From Trichoplax sp. H2 (Eukaryota; Placozoa; Uniplacotomia; Trichoplacea): a stretch of DNA of 64,000 nucleotides. Below, one piece after another: positions 45,443 through 59,341 of this stretch (positions are counted from its first letter, which is position 1; each line of letters begins with the position of its first letter). The notes beneath the pieces are model-generated. The model made no database searches, had not been told where the DNA came from, and worked only from the letters and a program-made list of their open reading frames with translations. The stretch lies in NCBI GenBank assembly GCA_003344405.1, contig NOWV01000003.1, positions 1,488,001-1,552,000 on the forward strand, given 5' to 3'. A program made the position numbers and the translations under genes.

Positions 45443-45948
45443 AGCACTTGGCGGTTTTATCTTGCCTTTATCAAAGTGGTTAATTAATTTAACGAATCTA
45501 AACTTTACTTGATATCAAAGCAAAGCGCTTGCCTGTCAATGACAGAAGTGGTTTTGTGTGCTAAGGAGTACAGTATGGATGGAATGGAACAAGATGAAGA
45601 TAGAATAACCAAATACCTTAATAATAATAATAATAATAATAACTAACTAAAAAGAATAGATTTCTAGCTTACAGTATAGTGTACAGTGTACAGTACAGTA
45701 TTATACAGTATATGTACTGTACGGTTTTCTTCGTACAGTACTGTATTGTGCTGTACACATACTGTACAGTACTGCACTGTAAGCACTTGGCGCTTTTGGC
45801 TTGCCTTTATCCAAATTTGTTAACGAATCTAAACTTCACTTGGTATCAAAGCAAAGCGCTTACCTGTCAATTAGTGGCTTTGCGTGCCATGGATAACGGA
45901 ATAGGCGATCCAAAGAAGGTAAAGAAATAACTAAGAATAGATTTCTAG
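45443..45948. repeat. Diverged direct duplication flanking a TACTGTAC array
   Basis: Copy 1 (about 45443-45667) and copy 2 (about 45783-45948) share GCACTTGGCG, CTTGCCTTTATC, AACGAATCTAAACTT, ATCAAAGCAAAGCGCTT, CCTGTCAAT and AGAATAGATTTCTAG in the same order. A palindromic array at 45672-45780 lies between them. Copy 1 also holds a (TAA) microsatellite at about 45619-45643, absent from copy 2. The origin is unclear: it could be an old segmental duplication or two copies of a non-autonomous element. Confidence 0.75.
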
Positions 45949-47039
45949 TCGTCCGGATATTACTCGAGTGAAATCGACCTGATCCAATTTCAGCTCTTAG
46001 CGTTATTGCTTTAAAGCTTTTGTTCTGTAAAATTCGATCCTGCGCCGTTTCAGATGTCTCGGTGATATACTGTAATACAAGTACCGAATCTTTTGATTTG
46101 ATTTGATTGTCGACTACACTCGTAAATTACTTTGCAAAGCACACTTGAATTAAATTCGTTATATTGTTGATAATTTTATAGACTGTATATACACTGTACA
46201 TTCTTTATGACGTAAAATGTCATATTAGGTAGAGCTAGTAGCGCATTACTGTATTTTACTGCCAAGCTTACCAGTGACTTCATCGTGCTCCTCGAAATAG
46301 GAAATTTCGAGCTTCCTGCTGTATGTACAGCGTACAGTATACTCCACTGTTGGCTACAACTTGGATATTCGATGTATTATGTTGACTCTTTTATTCTATA
46401 CTGGAATATCTTTTTATAATACTATTTAATCCGTAGCTAAAAATTGGCTTGCACCTTGAGCATTTTAAAAATTGATAACGGTTTGATCTGACTTTGATAC
46501 GACTTGAGTTTACTGTGCTTCGTTTATTTCTCTTCTTTCGATTCAATCAATAGTTGTTACAGTTTTGTAGCTCATCTGTTAACTTTGCAGCGCCTTGTAC
46601 TTTACCTCTTACAGAATGGTGATTAGTGAAATATCTTGGGGGAATTTATTGAAATACTAATTTATAAGATAGTAAGAATAAGTGCTTGCATCCTAATAAC
46701 TTATCTAATCCGCTACTTGATACCGAAGACTACAGAAGAGAAATAAACGCGGTACCGGCCGTGTTTTACACTCTATTTATATAAAGAAAAAACTCCATTG
46801 ATCAGATTATACTGCACATTAAAATGTGTATCGTTTGATATTTTTAGCAAGATAATACATTCATAGAAAGCTATTTTGATCATTGTAAAATTATAGTTGA
46901 TTATACAACTATTTCATCTTGGAGATTTACTGTCTCCTAATTTTTTCTTTGAGGTTGAAATGAAATGAATGGTATCGCTTCAATAATATCTTGCTGTATG
47001 CGCAAATCAAATTTTTGCAGTTGTGCAGTTTATTCGCTT

Positions 47040-47120
47040 TACCTACTGTACAGTACAATACTGGACAGTCGTAGGTACATTGTACTGTAGTATACAGTAC
47101 TGTACAGTACGGTACTGTAA
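47040..47120. repeat. Short TACTGTAC array
   Basis: About 80 bp of overlapping units (CTACTGTACAGTACAATACT, GTATACAGTACTGTACAGTA). It is the last sizeable array before the TOP1 gene; only single units occur further right. Confidence 0.75.
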
Positions 47121-49124
47121 CTGCAGTAAAAATGTTACCTTTGGTCTCGTTGCTACTCCATCACCGCTTGCTTACCTGTTATTAAGAATTCCTTGGAAGC
47201 AATGTGCCTAATTACTGATTTACGCTGTACTTAATGAATGACCTATTGTAGGAGTAAGCTAATCTACCGTATCCTAGACATTGGCATTACTGTGCATTGC
47301 GTACAGAAATACACTTTTGTAATAATTGCTCGTCGCGTGATTTTTAATTTCTGCAGATAAAAATATGAAATTGCAGTGTAATACCGCTAGTATGTACCTG
47401 ATAGTACAGTACAATACAGTCGATACAGCAGTGCATAGTCGTACTCTTCCATCTTATATAAACTTCTTTTTATACTAGAACCACAGAGACTTCAGCGCTC
47501 TTCCTTTAATTTTAATTTACTTACTTTTATTATCATTTAGTAGCCCCTAACTGAAATTGTGTAGGCTACACGATTACTATATAGCAGTACTGTCTGCGAT
47601 AAAAATGCAGGATACAGGATGAATGAATTTTAATATACCGACTACAAAATAGAATCTGATGATTCTTTGCTCTTCAGTTAGAGTGAGTCGTAACGGCAAA
47701 TGGGCACAACTCCGTAAGTAATGCTCTATCAAGCAAAACTTAGTATATTTGTAATTATCTGTTAGTTATTACTGACTGCAGTCTTTAATGTAGAGTCTTT
47801 AGGCACTAGCCGATCGAGTGCCAAAATGCAGATGCTCTTCTTAAAACGTCGAATAATTGAGCTGCTAGCATTTGCAAGTATAATCTCGCCAATTGAAAGT
47901 TACTATACGAACACACCATGTAGTATTGATCGTCAGTGCTAATTGTTGTAAGGATCGTGATCGCCTAGAGAATTCTCCTACTGTACATGATTTTTGGGGG
48001 GCTTCCCCTACGGGAAGGAGTTACTTACTTCATCAATCAGTGCGTTATTATAACCTAAACGTTATCTACATGTCAGAAGTTTTTATTATCCCGAGCAATG
48101 ACATGCCTTTCTCAATACCCTAATTCGTATATACAAATATACATGATAGATTGGGTGATGGTACCGTCGGAAAAAGATGATATCAACTATAGTTGTACAG
48201 TAGCATAGTAGATAGCAATGAGTTTTGCTTATAAATATTGATGGTGCTTGTTTCTCTGTTATTATAGGATTTTACAGTCAGAAGTGAAAAGTCGGAATCG
48301 AATCGACACGGTAATAGGCTAATTTACCGATTAATTAATAGCTGCGAATTTGAGTAAAATCTACGCTACTTATGGATGAAGACATCTACCATTCAGTACT
48401 GTTTACCCTAGTTGCTTGTCATACACCATGACGCCTATCATTTTGTATCCTACAGTATCATAAATATCAACCATCAGCAAGATGGCGTAAGTGCCAAATA
48501 GTCAGCACTGGCTCAGTGAGGTCATCCTTACGTTAGAGCAATTTCATAGATATTACCCAACTTACTATACTTTTAATACCTTAGCATGAATCACTCTTGC
48601 AATGCTATAAACACAAAATGTAAGCGAAACTATACGGAAAATTATGTACAATACATGATGTCAATGATAAAATAATCACTTACATTCAGATACAACGAGT
48701 AAAAGTACACAAGTATTGCTACATTTAGTTGTTGTGTCGGTTATGCTCTAGTTAAGTTAGTGCTTGCTTCTTCAATGTTCAGTAATCATTAGTTATTAAT
48801 TTAAAAAAGTAGGGTACTCGTCGTAGTGATTATTTTAATGTATAGTTACTTACGTCTGGTTTTTATGTACCTTTTAAGTTAAGTACTTTTACATCGTGAC
48901 ATATCGTTACAACTAACATTAAACTTTCTGGTTAAACCTAGTTATCGTTGCTTCTTACCATTACATAACTCTGGAGAATTTAACTTGATATTATTTAATC
49001 TGTGCATCGCAGTTTTTTGCACAAATTTATTTGAGATTCTAATGTTTGCAAAATTCGTATTAATTTCATTAAACTGCACGGAAAATTGAAAACTTCTGCT
49101 ATAGTAGAAAAGCAAAATATCAAG

Positions 49125-51158
49125 ATGGAAAAGGTGAGATTGTCAACTTATTTTAAATCATTCATTTGTGAAGGAAAGAGTTCTTGAAGATATTACCTTA
49201 AAAAAAGTTGATCGTTTTAGGTCAATTTAAGGTAGATTATTTTATGTTATCTTATAACAATGATTCACTATTTGGATCGATCATCAAGTATTCAACTTGC
49301 CATTAGATAACGAAAGTTACGTTAATATGAGTATGACTAAAAAGATTTTAAAATTTTTGGAGCATCATATTGGCTTTGCATACAATTTCTATTGAATTAC
49401 CATTCTTTTCTCCAATAATCTTGCCAATGTAGCTAAATGTACATAGTATTCAGCTTTAATGAGTCAAATATCGTACTATACTTTAGTATACAATCATCTC
49501 TCAAATGTTTTTTTAAACTTTCTATGTAGCTACTGCATGATAATAGTTTTAGTAATTTGAAAATTTCTATAATTATAAAGAGGTGATGACGATAACATGT
49601 CAACATAAGCTTGCACATTAGAAACAGGTGTAATTTATGATATCCCGATTAGGTTCATTGTAATGTAAAATTGACCATTTCCTTTAATCTGCTACCCTAA
49701 GAATGCTTTCATTATAGCATTTCTAATACTACATATTTATATATGAACATTGCATAGAGTAAATGACCTTTTAAGAGACAAAGTGTCGTACTTAAAGTAT
49801 TACCATTTATTTTAGGCTGGACAGAAGCGTAAAACGGTTGTAGCCAATAATGACGACGATGATGATAAACCTTTGGTACTTGTTTGCGAAAAGTAATTAC
49901 TCAAAAAGTAACTCTGAAATCTAAATATTGCCCATTGTTTTCTTGTAGTCACTTATGAAAGTTAAGATAAAAAAGGAGCCTGTTTGTCTGGACGAAGATT
50001 TACCTTTGGTAATATCAGCATTAATAAGTTATATTATTAGAGTATTGTTCATTTAATAAGTATAACTTAGCATAAATATTTTGCTACCTTTAACCTCTTT
50101 AGACAGCAATGATTGGCCAAGCAAAAGGTATATCAACTTAGAATGTAGTTTTAATTTCATGATAAAAATTAACATACCTTGGTGGCAACTTATTAGGAAT
50201 AAAGCGGAAGACAACAGATTCGGACAGAACAACGAAACCAAAAAAGACTAGTTCGGTGATAAAAAAAGAGCGTAGCGAAAGTTTAGACACACCAAAAATT
50301 AAAGCTAAAGTAAAGGCTGCTGATCCTGTTTCGAAGCGCGCTAAATCGAAGGAAAATATTAAGAAAGAATCTAAGAATACTAATAAAAAGTCCTCGTCAG
50401 GCAAGTCGGACAAGAATGGCAAGGTGAAATTGGAAAATGATAGTAAGAAAGTTAAGAGGGTTAAAAAAGAGGTATGCGAACTCAGCCATTTAGCTTTTTA
50501 ACAATTAAATTTATTGCGTAGAATGTAAGTAGTTTAACGAATACACGTCATAAATTTGTAGAAAACGACAGAAGATGAGGATGTTTGGAAATGGTGCGTG
50601 TTGAAAGCCCAGATTTCATAAGTTATAGTTTCAAATATTAGGCTACTGAACATTGTTATTTTCTTTAAAGTTACGACTAATTGATTTGTTTAATTTTGAG
50701 ATATAAGAATTAATTTTAAATTATAGGTGGGAAGAAGATACTAAGGATAATAGTGTAAAGTGGAAAACTTTAGAGCACAAGGTAATACAGTAGATGCATT
50801 AGGAGCAAATACGCATGTATTAAATTAAAATTTTAACATTTAAAAATTTTAGGGCCCTTTACTCGCTCCACCTTATGAACGATTACCTTCTAATGTTCAA
50901 TTTTACTACGATGGTATGTTTTTAATTTAGGCCATACATTTTATAAGTCTGCGTTAGGTCTAATTTCGGCTTCCTATAAATAAATATTATATGTTAGGCC
51001 AACCTTTTCCTTTGAGTGATAAAACAGAGGAAGCTGCGGGATTCTATGCCAAAATGTTAGATCATGATTACACGCAAAAGAAAATATTCAATGACAATTT
51101 TTGGGCTGATTTTAGAAAGGTTAATTTCATGATTTCTATTTTGTAATATACGTATATG

Positions 51159-51194
<36 letters not shown>

Positions 51195-54100
51195 CTATGT
51201 TTAGCTGTATCTTATGCAGTTAAATAATATAAATTTTGCTACGATTTTTTTTAGGAAATGACACCTGCAGAAAAAAATCACATTAAGGTATTTTCCAAGT
51301 GCGATTTTTCTAAGATTGCAGAATATTATAAAATGAAAGCCGAAGAACGAAGGAATATGTCAAAGGAAGAAAAAAATGTATGTACATCATTGTCGATCTT
51401 TAGCATTCATACAATATTACTGTGTAGCGTCATTGTTATCGTTTGGTGTAGCCTATAACTTTGTCTCTATGTTCATACTATTATGTTTATAGAAACTTAA
51501 GAAAGAAAACGAAGAGTTGATGCAAGAGTACGGTTTTTGCATTATTGATGGCCATCGGTAAGAGCCCATGCTAGGAATTTTTTAACTTCGTTATATTGTA
51601 TTGTAACTTTTACTTATTTTTTTATGTGGTTTAGACAACGTGTTGGGAATTTTAAGATAGAACCTCCAGGATTATTTCGAGGAAGGGGTGATCATCCAAA
51701 GCAAGGGAAAATTAAGGTAGTTATAAGTTATGACAATTACTTTTCAATATGTTTTACTAATAAAATTGCGTTTTTGATATTCAGCGACGTATAGAAGCTA
51801 AAGATATTATCATCAATATCGGAAAGTTAGTTACGTTGATCATTTATTATATAAATTAATTATCTATGAAGCTATAAAATTAAATTAATGATGTACACCG
51901 TCGCTCTGTTCTATTGATTACTCATGTCAGAGACGCTAAACTTCCAGCACCTCCTCCTGGCCAAAAATGGAAAGAAGTTCGCTATGATAACAAAGTAAGT
52001 GAAATATGATTGAAACATTTGTTTTTATATGACAGTTTATTCAATATTATTTGTATTTATTATTATCTAGGTAACATGGCTCGCCTCTTGGACTGAAAAC
52101 ATTAATGGTAGCATCAAATACATTATGTTAAATCCAACCTCGAAAATCAAAGTATGCTTTCACGTGAATATGCTTCTATAAATTCTTAGGTAACTTTTTT
52201 TGACAATTTTCATTTGCCATTTAGGCCGAGAAAGATTACCAAAAATACGAGACTGCTAGAAAGTTAAAGGTATCTAAAACATAAATAATTACGTTAGTGC
52301 GAATCGATTATAATTGAAATCATACGACATACGAATGCAGCGATATATAGATAAAATTCGCCAAGATTACAAAGCGGATTGGAAATCGAAGGAGATGAGG
52401 ATCCGACAGAGGTTTGTGATATGCTAACTAATATCTAAAAAATTATATTTAAATTAATAACATTAAATTATTTATCCCGGTTGTAGATCCGCTGCACTGT
52501 ATTTTATAGACAGAGTAAGTACAGCATAGTATCTAGATTACAACAGGTTACAATGATATTTAACTGATAACTGTGTACAATTATAGTTAGCTCTTCGTGC
52601 TGGACATGAAAAAGAAGAAGGCGAGTCTGCAGATACCGTTGGTTGTTGTTCCCTGCGTTACGAACATATCAGTGAGTTACGTTGATATTAACTGAGTGAT
52701 CGTTATAACCCTTATACTCGTGCTTATAAGCAAACGGCATGAGCTCTATCGATGTAAGTATATTAAGAAACGCAATTTTATAGAACTACATGACCAATTG
52801 GAGGATAAAATGAATGTAGTTGAATTTGATTTTCTTGGAAAAGATTCTATTCGCTATGTAAATCAGGTTCCTGTTGAAAAGCAGGTATGGAATGGGTATT
52901 CGAGCTTCGAATATGAGTACAAATACTACAGTGATTTTCTCTTTATTAACTAGGTATATAAAAATTTAAAATTATTCTGTAAAAATAAGAAAAAAGGTGA
53001 TGACCTGTTTGATAGACTGTCGGTAAGCCATATCTATGTATATTAAATTACGTCATGACCGACTTAAAGTTCTCAAGAAACTTCTAAATTGCTATTACAG
53101 ACAACTTCTCTTAATAAGTATTTATCAGAATTAATGGAAGGGCTTACAGCGAAGGTACCTAAATGAATAAACAATTTTGTTATGATTATAAACGTAGTTC
53201 ATCGAAAATCTCTACTGTCTATTTTAATACATTTAGGTTTTTCGAACCTACAATGCTTCCTATACTTTGCAGGTAACTATATAACTATTTTACTCTATTG
53301 AAGTACAGTACAGCGTTAAATTTGCGTTGCTTAATATTATAATGCAAATTGTAGGAACAACTACATCAAGTCATAGATCGTAAGTACTGTAATTTAAAAT
53401 TATTTCTGGCCGGCTTGCAAATCTTCCGATAGATGAGAATGTGATACTTACTTTTTGAACAAATATAGCTAAGATGTCGATAGAGGATAAGATCTTAATA
53501 TATAATAGATCTAACAGAGCTGTTGCTATTCTGTGCAACCATCAGGTAAGGCAATTTACGTCAAAATTAACCCCGTCGAGTTTCAATTGTAATCTGAATG
53601 ACATTCCTTTAACTATAGCGAACTGTTTCGAAAACATTTGATAAGCAAATGTCTAACCTAAGGGAAAAAGTATGTAATCGTTTTTATAAACATATACGCT
53701 TAGTCTTGCTAAATTTATTTTTATGTGAATTTCACGCCTTATTATAAATTTATAACACTTTGATAGATCGAGAAGAAAGAGCAGCAATTAAAAGAAGCAA
53801 AAAAAGAAGAAAAGAGAGCAAAATCCGACTTGAAAGAGAGAAAGGATGAAAGTTCTAAGAAGTATTATTTAAACTTTGAGAAATTAAATGCCATGATATT
53901 ATCTGTTACAGACATTACATTATTGTATCTGTTTGATAGACTTTATGAAAAGAGGAAAAAGAAAACTGAAATGCTAAATAGGCAGTTGCACAAGTTAAAT
54001 CTAACCGAAACAGATAAGGTACCGGTACATTACATATTTATTCCTGAGGGTAGACAGCAATATTTAATTGCATTTATACATTAGGTTGAAAATAAGGAAG

Positions 54101-54338
54101 TTGCCCTTAGTACTTCAAAATTGAATTACATGGATCCTAGAATTAGTGTGGCTTGGTAAAGCAATGAATTTTTTTACGATATATGCTAGTAACGTATATA
54201 AAACTCCATATAATTAATAATTTATAACATTAAAGGTGCAAAAAGAACGAAGTACCAGTGGAAAAAGTTTTTAACAAAACGCAGAGAGAGAAATTTAAAT
54301 GGGCTATCGAAATGGCCAGTGAAGATTATGTATTTTAA
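49125..54338 (+). CDS. TOP1: DNA topoisomerase I (type IB)
   Basis: Nuclear type IB topoisomerase that relaxes supercoils by making a transient 3'-phosphotyrosine nick. Thirty exons: 49125-49133, 49816-49875, 49949-50008, 50103-50127, 50197-50471, 50562-50593, 50727-50781, 50853-50913, 50998-51119, 51255-51377, 51493-51557, 51635-51716, 51785-51825, 51931-51994, 52071-52151, 52225-52269, 52341-52411, 52487-52514, 52587-52671, 52784-52884, 52954-53022, 53101-53154, 53237-53272, 53355-53379, 53469-53545, 53619-53669, 53767-53861, 53940-54018, 54085-54155, 54236-54338. They give 714 residues. The charged Lys/Glu/Asp N-terminus (1-143) is shorter than in human; the core starts DVWKWWEEDT. All catalytic residues are present at human number minus 51: Arg437, Lys481, Arg539, His581 and Tyr672 (KLNYMDPR). 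The linker is a charged coiled coil. The end reads MASEDYVF, like human. Exon 1 encodes just MEK. The intron 53862-53939 is 78 bp with no stop in frame, so its retention would lengthen the linker. Confidence 0.97.
51163..51192. repeat. (AT)n microsatellite in TOP1 intron 9
   Basis: About 15 AT dinucleotides run without interruption inside the intron between exons 9 and 10. It is a simple sequence repeat, likely variable in length. Confidence 0.9.
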
Positions 54339-57300
54339 TTCAAGATCATGATTAGGACGGTGATATAACCGCAATTGTACAACGATCTGGTGCGAGAAGT
54401 GTTTTTGTGTTAAGAATGGTATAAATCGAAACGAAATCAACGGTAACATAAGCAAGTCCAATTGATTATGAGAGCGCTATTTTGCTTTTTAAATTAAATT
54501 TTACCGTTGCTACTAAGCTGTTACTATATCGTGAACCTATAGAAAGTAAAATGAATTATATATGACCGTAAACTGTTAATGTGGATATAAGTAGTTAATA
54601 TGATCCTTATGTATATTAGTGAACGACCTTAACAGTTTTTATCTATTACAATATATACAAGTCAGGTAGTGACTAATGCAAAGTAGACCCTATTCGAATT
54701 TTTTGCTGCAGTTAGCAGCTAGTCAATTAATTCTTTAATATCCATATCAAAACTGTAGCGTTTATCTTTGTGCATCATTTCTACTGCTTGTTTCATTTAT
54801 TCAGAGCAATTTATACACGTGCGGTATACTGTAACTGATGCCACCAATAGATTTCATGCATTCTGAAAATTGTTACCAGTATAATGCGTATTCCCATCAT
54901 TTCCCAGTTAATATCTGATATTCAAATTTATAATCCGCTTCAGCGAACTTAAAGATAACTTTTTTTTGAACAATTGTATGTGTTTATGAACATTTACGAA
55001 CATTACTGGTTTGCTATTATGTGATTATGATTGATAACCATAATTTATGAGTTTTTAGAATAATTATAAAGATATCTGAGTACACTTACGCTTATGGATA
55101 TCTTACTTTTTGTTCAACTTATTATTAGTTATAGTATCTATTGTAGAGGAATCTTGCTTTGAGTAATGCTCGGGGATGCAGTTACTTTAACAATTTTAAG
55201 TCCTAAGGTCATAAATTGATACGTGTCCTAAGCTCTGTACGGTGTAGTATGTAACTGCAAACTATCAAGATATAAATGTTTTAAACTTAAGTTGATTTTA
55301 ACCCAAGATGAACGAAGTCTTATACTTATACGTATGTAACGCGATGACGTAATTAGAGTATTCTATCAAATGTAAATTATTTCTAATAGTGGAACTGTCA
55401 CTGTCGTTGTAGAAACACTATAGCAACCTTAATGTATTAATACCGTTATCCAGTTATTCTTTGCAGTCAATTGTACTACTGTCGCTTTCATTAGATAAGA
55501 AGTATTTGCCTTACCAATTTATGATGACATGGAGTGTACTCATGAAATCGTACCGTACTAAGCGGTTTTTATATATTAGATAATAAATTAGTATGAGTAT
55601 TTAGAGACAATATGTAATTTGAAAAGGCTATGAGTATGATGCCGTCATTTAAGCCTCGGGTGGTAGATTGCTTAGTAAATCTATGGGTCATAAATACCAA
55701 ATTCCATAAGAAATAGGCAGATAGAGCTTTGTAAGTTCGCTTGTGCAAATAGCCAACTAGACTTGCTAGTAAGTGAGGTTATAAAGTTATATCCGTATTG
55801 ATTTGTGCATGAATTACAATACTGTAATAAATATTTGATGTTTTCATGGAAATTCAGTAGATTTTGTATCTAAGCGGCTATTTAAGCTTTTAGTAGATTA
55901 GACTGTAGTATACTGTATATCGAATTGTCACTAAGCAACTTTCGTGATCGTACCTAAACTAGTCTATCTACTCTTATGGTTCTCAAACTAACTCCGAAGA
56001 TCCTCGGTAAGGGAAAACTAACTTATTCCTATACTATTGTAATCGAGTCAAACGATAGGTTTAGGTTAATAAATATATTTATTACTTGCCCGTTTACGTT
56101 AGTACCAGTGTACTCTACGTTAGCCTCACTATCGTAAATTACTACCAGTTATACGCAAGGAGCATCAAGCTCCGTAACACGAATTTATTTGTGTACTAAT
56201 ATTGATAAAGCATAAGTATGCGCAAGTATTTGACGGAAATTCATAGGATACGAAATGATACAGGTCATGCTTAAAAGAGATTTGGTCATTTTTTAGGGGG
56301 GGGGGTGATATGCTTAATAAATTATACTTTATCATAAAGAAGTATGCATAGTACAAGATGTAACGTGATCAGTAAATAACAGTCAAGGAAATGAGACCTA
56401 TTCTACAGTTAAGATAGTACAGAAAGTACATGAAGCTATCTATAGTTAACCGAACCTCTGACGCCCCCTATCTATAGTGCATATCTCAGCAAAATCTTGC
56501 TACCAGCTTAAAATGATATTTAAAATGCAATAAATAAAAAGAGAACACATTTTCATGCTTTTGTAATTTAAATAGACTACTACTATACTTCCTTTCCAGT
56601 ATCAATTTGGTAATAAAATAGCATGCGTAAGTAGTGTAATATCTCACTGTTACCAAAATTTTTAACGTGTTATAATATTTATTTGTGAGCCAGTAAATAA
56701 ACATAATATTATGGTCTATGGCTGTGCACTGTAGTTTATAAATCATTCGCTATAGATTGATTGTTAGCTTGAATTCTATTTAAAATCTAGTTAAAGCTTA
56801 AATACTCGCTCTCTCTTTATATAACTAGCTATTTAACGCTATAGGACAATATATATGATACGGCTAATACTGGAAATTAAATAATATCGGAACTATCCCA
56901 GTATCTTGATTTCTATTGGGCGTTTATCGGATTTATAGATTGATATTCTTTTTGAATGAAAGCCTCAACTAGCCAACATTGGTTATATTCTTTGAATATA
57001 GTACAGTATGGCCAGTAAATCAAGAATTTTTAAAACATTCTTACGATGCGATATATGAATAATGTCACTATCTCAGAAACAGCAAAATGGTAATGATTTT
57101 ATTACGCAAGACAGGAGATTGATTATTGCCATTTTAAATGGTATTTACATTCTAGTATTAAAAGACCGATCTCTAATTACCATATTTCAAGTATTTACGA
57201 TAAACCTATGTAGTATTGTAGTACTAGCAATATACAGAATATTTGAGGTTATAGCTAGAATGAAGACCCAAACCGTTGTTACTATATACTCTACAGTACG

Positions 57301-57768
57301 TATGGAGTAATGAGATAGAATTAGGACAGAATGGATTGGGTTACAATATCAATTTCAAACATTCTTTGTACCATATTAACTCAATTCAGTTATTATGAGC
57401 CTAGCAACAATACTGACAACAGTTAGAATGAAAGGATTATCTGTATGGTTAATAATAATAACATATAGCTATTAAGTTTTATTAACCTATAGCCTAACAA
57501 TATACGCGTACAATATCAATTTTAAACGTTAAAAGACTTCTTAACAGATTGATAGAAAAAATACCACACAACCCGATAAATATGAAATAAACAAGGTTCT
57601 ATCTAATAAAGTTTAACTCCATTATTTGTACTGGACAATTACTTCAGTACACTATTTAGAGTAGATGTAGAAAATATCTTATAGTTTAGTCATGAAATAC
57701 CAAGACTAAATCAGTCCAGTATGCTCAGCTGCGACATAATTCTGCAAAAGTTACTAAAACTTAGAAGA
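54339..57768. other. Intergenic region, AT-rich
   Basis: The 3.4 kb between the convergent TOP1 and secreted-protein genes shows no exon chain. It contains a run of ten Gs at 56296-56305, unusual in this composition. An 82-codon plus-strand frame at 57062-57310 is hydrophobic in its middle but has no recognisable domain. TACTGTAC arrays are absent. Confidence 0.55.
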
Positions 57769-59341
57769 TTAAAGTAACTTGTAACTGATTAATTTAGACT
57801 CGGGTTGATAAACACCACCGAACCAATAGTTAGTAGTCGCATCTTTGCTTGATGAACATTCATGATCAATACTATATTGAGAAAAATAGCCAAAATTTGA
57901 TTCTGGAGGGTTAAAACCATACTCTGAAGGAAATTTCCATTTCTGGCAGTAACTATAAGTGCGCGATGATAAGAAGGTGACATGATAGCTAGGCGAAACA
58001 TATATCGGTAGTTGGCACATCTTGCAAGTATAACCACGAACGTTGACATAATCTACGATATAGCATCCTGGTTGAGCATTATAAATAGCCATAATATTAT
58101 ATCGGCAGTTTTCAACGCGCATATAATCCCTATGACTTATAGGATATTTCTTTTTCTTATCAAAGTTACATGTCGCTCTCCAATGGGTAGTCCTCGGTGA
58201 GTCATAAATCGATTTCATACTAGCATGGCTTAGTCGGTAAGCTTGAAATTGAGGGGTACATTCATTATATGGATAATTATAGTAATATGGTTTGCGAAAA
58301 TTGATAGATTCAGGCAACTTAGATGTTTGGATTCCTCTATTTCGTGAGAAAGATTCAACTAGCGTCCAGACATAGGGTGGATCCGATTGGAAGTCGCAAT
58401 ATACCGGTGTGAGAGACAATCCAGTATGGATAGCATAATGCCCATTTGTAAGTGTTTTGTTTGAAGTATAGAAAAGTTCTAAGCACGATTTGACTTTTAT
58501 ACCCTATAATAATAATAAAAAGTTTATTCACGAGAGGGAAAAAGAAAAAATGAGAGCAATTACAGTTATCGGATTCAGTTATTATCTTGTATTGGAATCG
58601 ACATCAACTACGTTTTATTCAAGAAAAAAGTTGAGATCTACTGACGTTAAACTCCATTCTCTAGACTGATAAAATTGCGTATATAGTTAGTATATGAATA
58701 GATTCTAAGAAGGTCGATACAATATAATTCTATGTCTATAGTCTGATTGCAGTTAGATAGTCCTTGGTAGTTATGAGACGAACCTAATCTTATGCAATAA
58801 AGTGAAGTTTACAAGAAACTGTAGTTCTTGTTGTATTTTTGAGAGGACACTTTATCACAATGGTATATCATCTAGATGACTAATTGACTTATTCATATCT
58901 GCAACGAAGAGTAACCGAAAAGGCTTTGGTGATTGGATATGATATTGTACTGTACAGGGAATGAAAGCGAGAAAAGTTTCAAGATTTTAAATTTAGATCA
59001 ATACATGCGATCAAATGATTTAAAAATCAGCTTCTTAGTTAATATGAAAGGTAGGCAATAGAAATAATCTTTATAAGAGTTATTAATCGGTTAACTCGAC
59101 GAACACGAGAGGTAAGTTTGTATTTTAATCCGATACTGGAATATAGCATGGATTGTTAAAGTTGATATAAAAAGATTAAAAATTTATCAGGCATAAAAAA
59201 ATGTTAATAGTTTATGTTACTCGGTTATAAAAGAATATAACTTACAGAAGAAAGATTTCCTTGTACTTCATTCGTTAAACTTCCAACAAGGATACATAGA
59301 CTTACGAGCAACTGTATATACTTAATTGCGTCGTATTTCAT
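57769..59341 (-). CDS. Secreted protein with fibrinogen-like N-terminal motif
   Basis: Two minus-strand exons (59341-59246 and 58503-57769) join in phase 0 to 276 residues. Exon 1 encodes a signal peptide: MKYDAIKYI, then a hydrophobic core LLVSLCILVGSL, with likely cleavage near residue 28. The mature part starts KSCLELFYTSNKT, followed by TPVYCDFQSDPPYVWTLVES. This resembles the opening of fibrinogen-type domains (Cys..., VYCD, WTL). The rest (HWRATCNFD, YTCKMCQLPIYVS, NYWFGG near the end) does not show the calcium-binding and polymerisation-pocket motifs of a full fibrinogen domain that I would expect. There are several Cys and at least one N-glycosylation sequon (N47-K-T). It is probably an extracellular or lectin-like protein of a family common in aquatic invertebrates. 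The exact family is not identified. The 0.74-kb intron could hide a further small exon. Confidence 0.75.

Larger units (their letters stand above)
42588..49124. other. 6.5-kb intergenic region rich in repeats
   Basis: No exon chain was found here on either strand. The first 1.5 kb is very AT-rich and should include the TBC1D32 3' UTR. A GC-rich string, GAGCGTAGCGAGCGGGGGCA, occurs at about 44165-44184. TACTGTAC arrays, a diverged tandem duplication and a TAA microsatellite occupy 44.7-47.2 kb. From 47.2 kb to the TOP1 start I see nothing recognisable apart from a six-G run near 47996. Open frames of 60-83 codons are scattered and lack domains. Confidence 0.6.

Noticed and set aside
45679-45930. 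Plus-strand 83-codon frame across an array and duplicated copy 2
   Set aside because: Half is array translation. The rest is not conserved in frame in copy 1.
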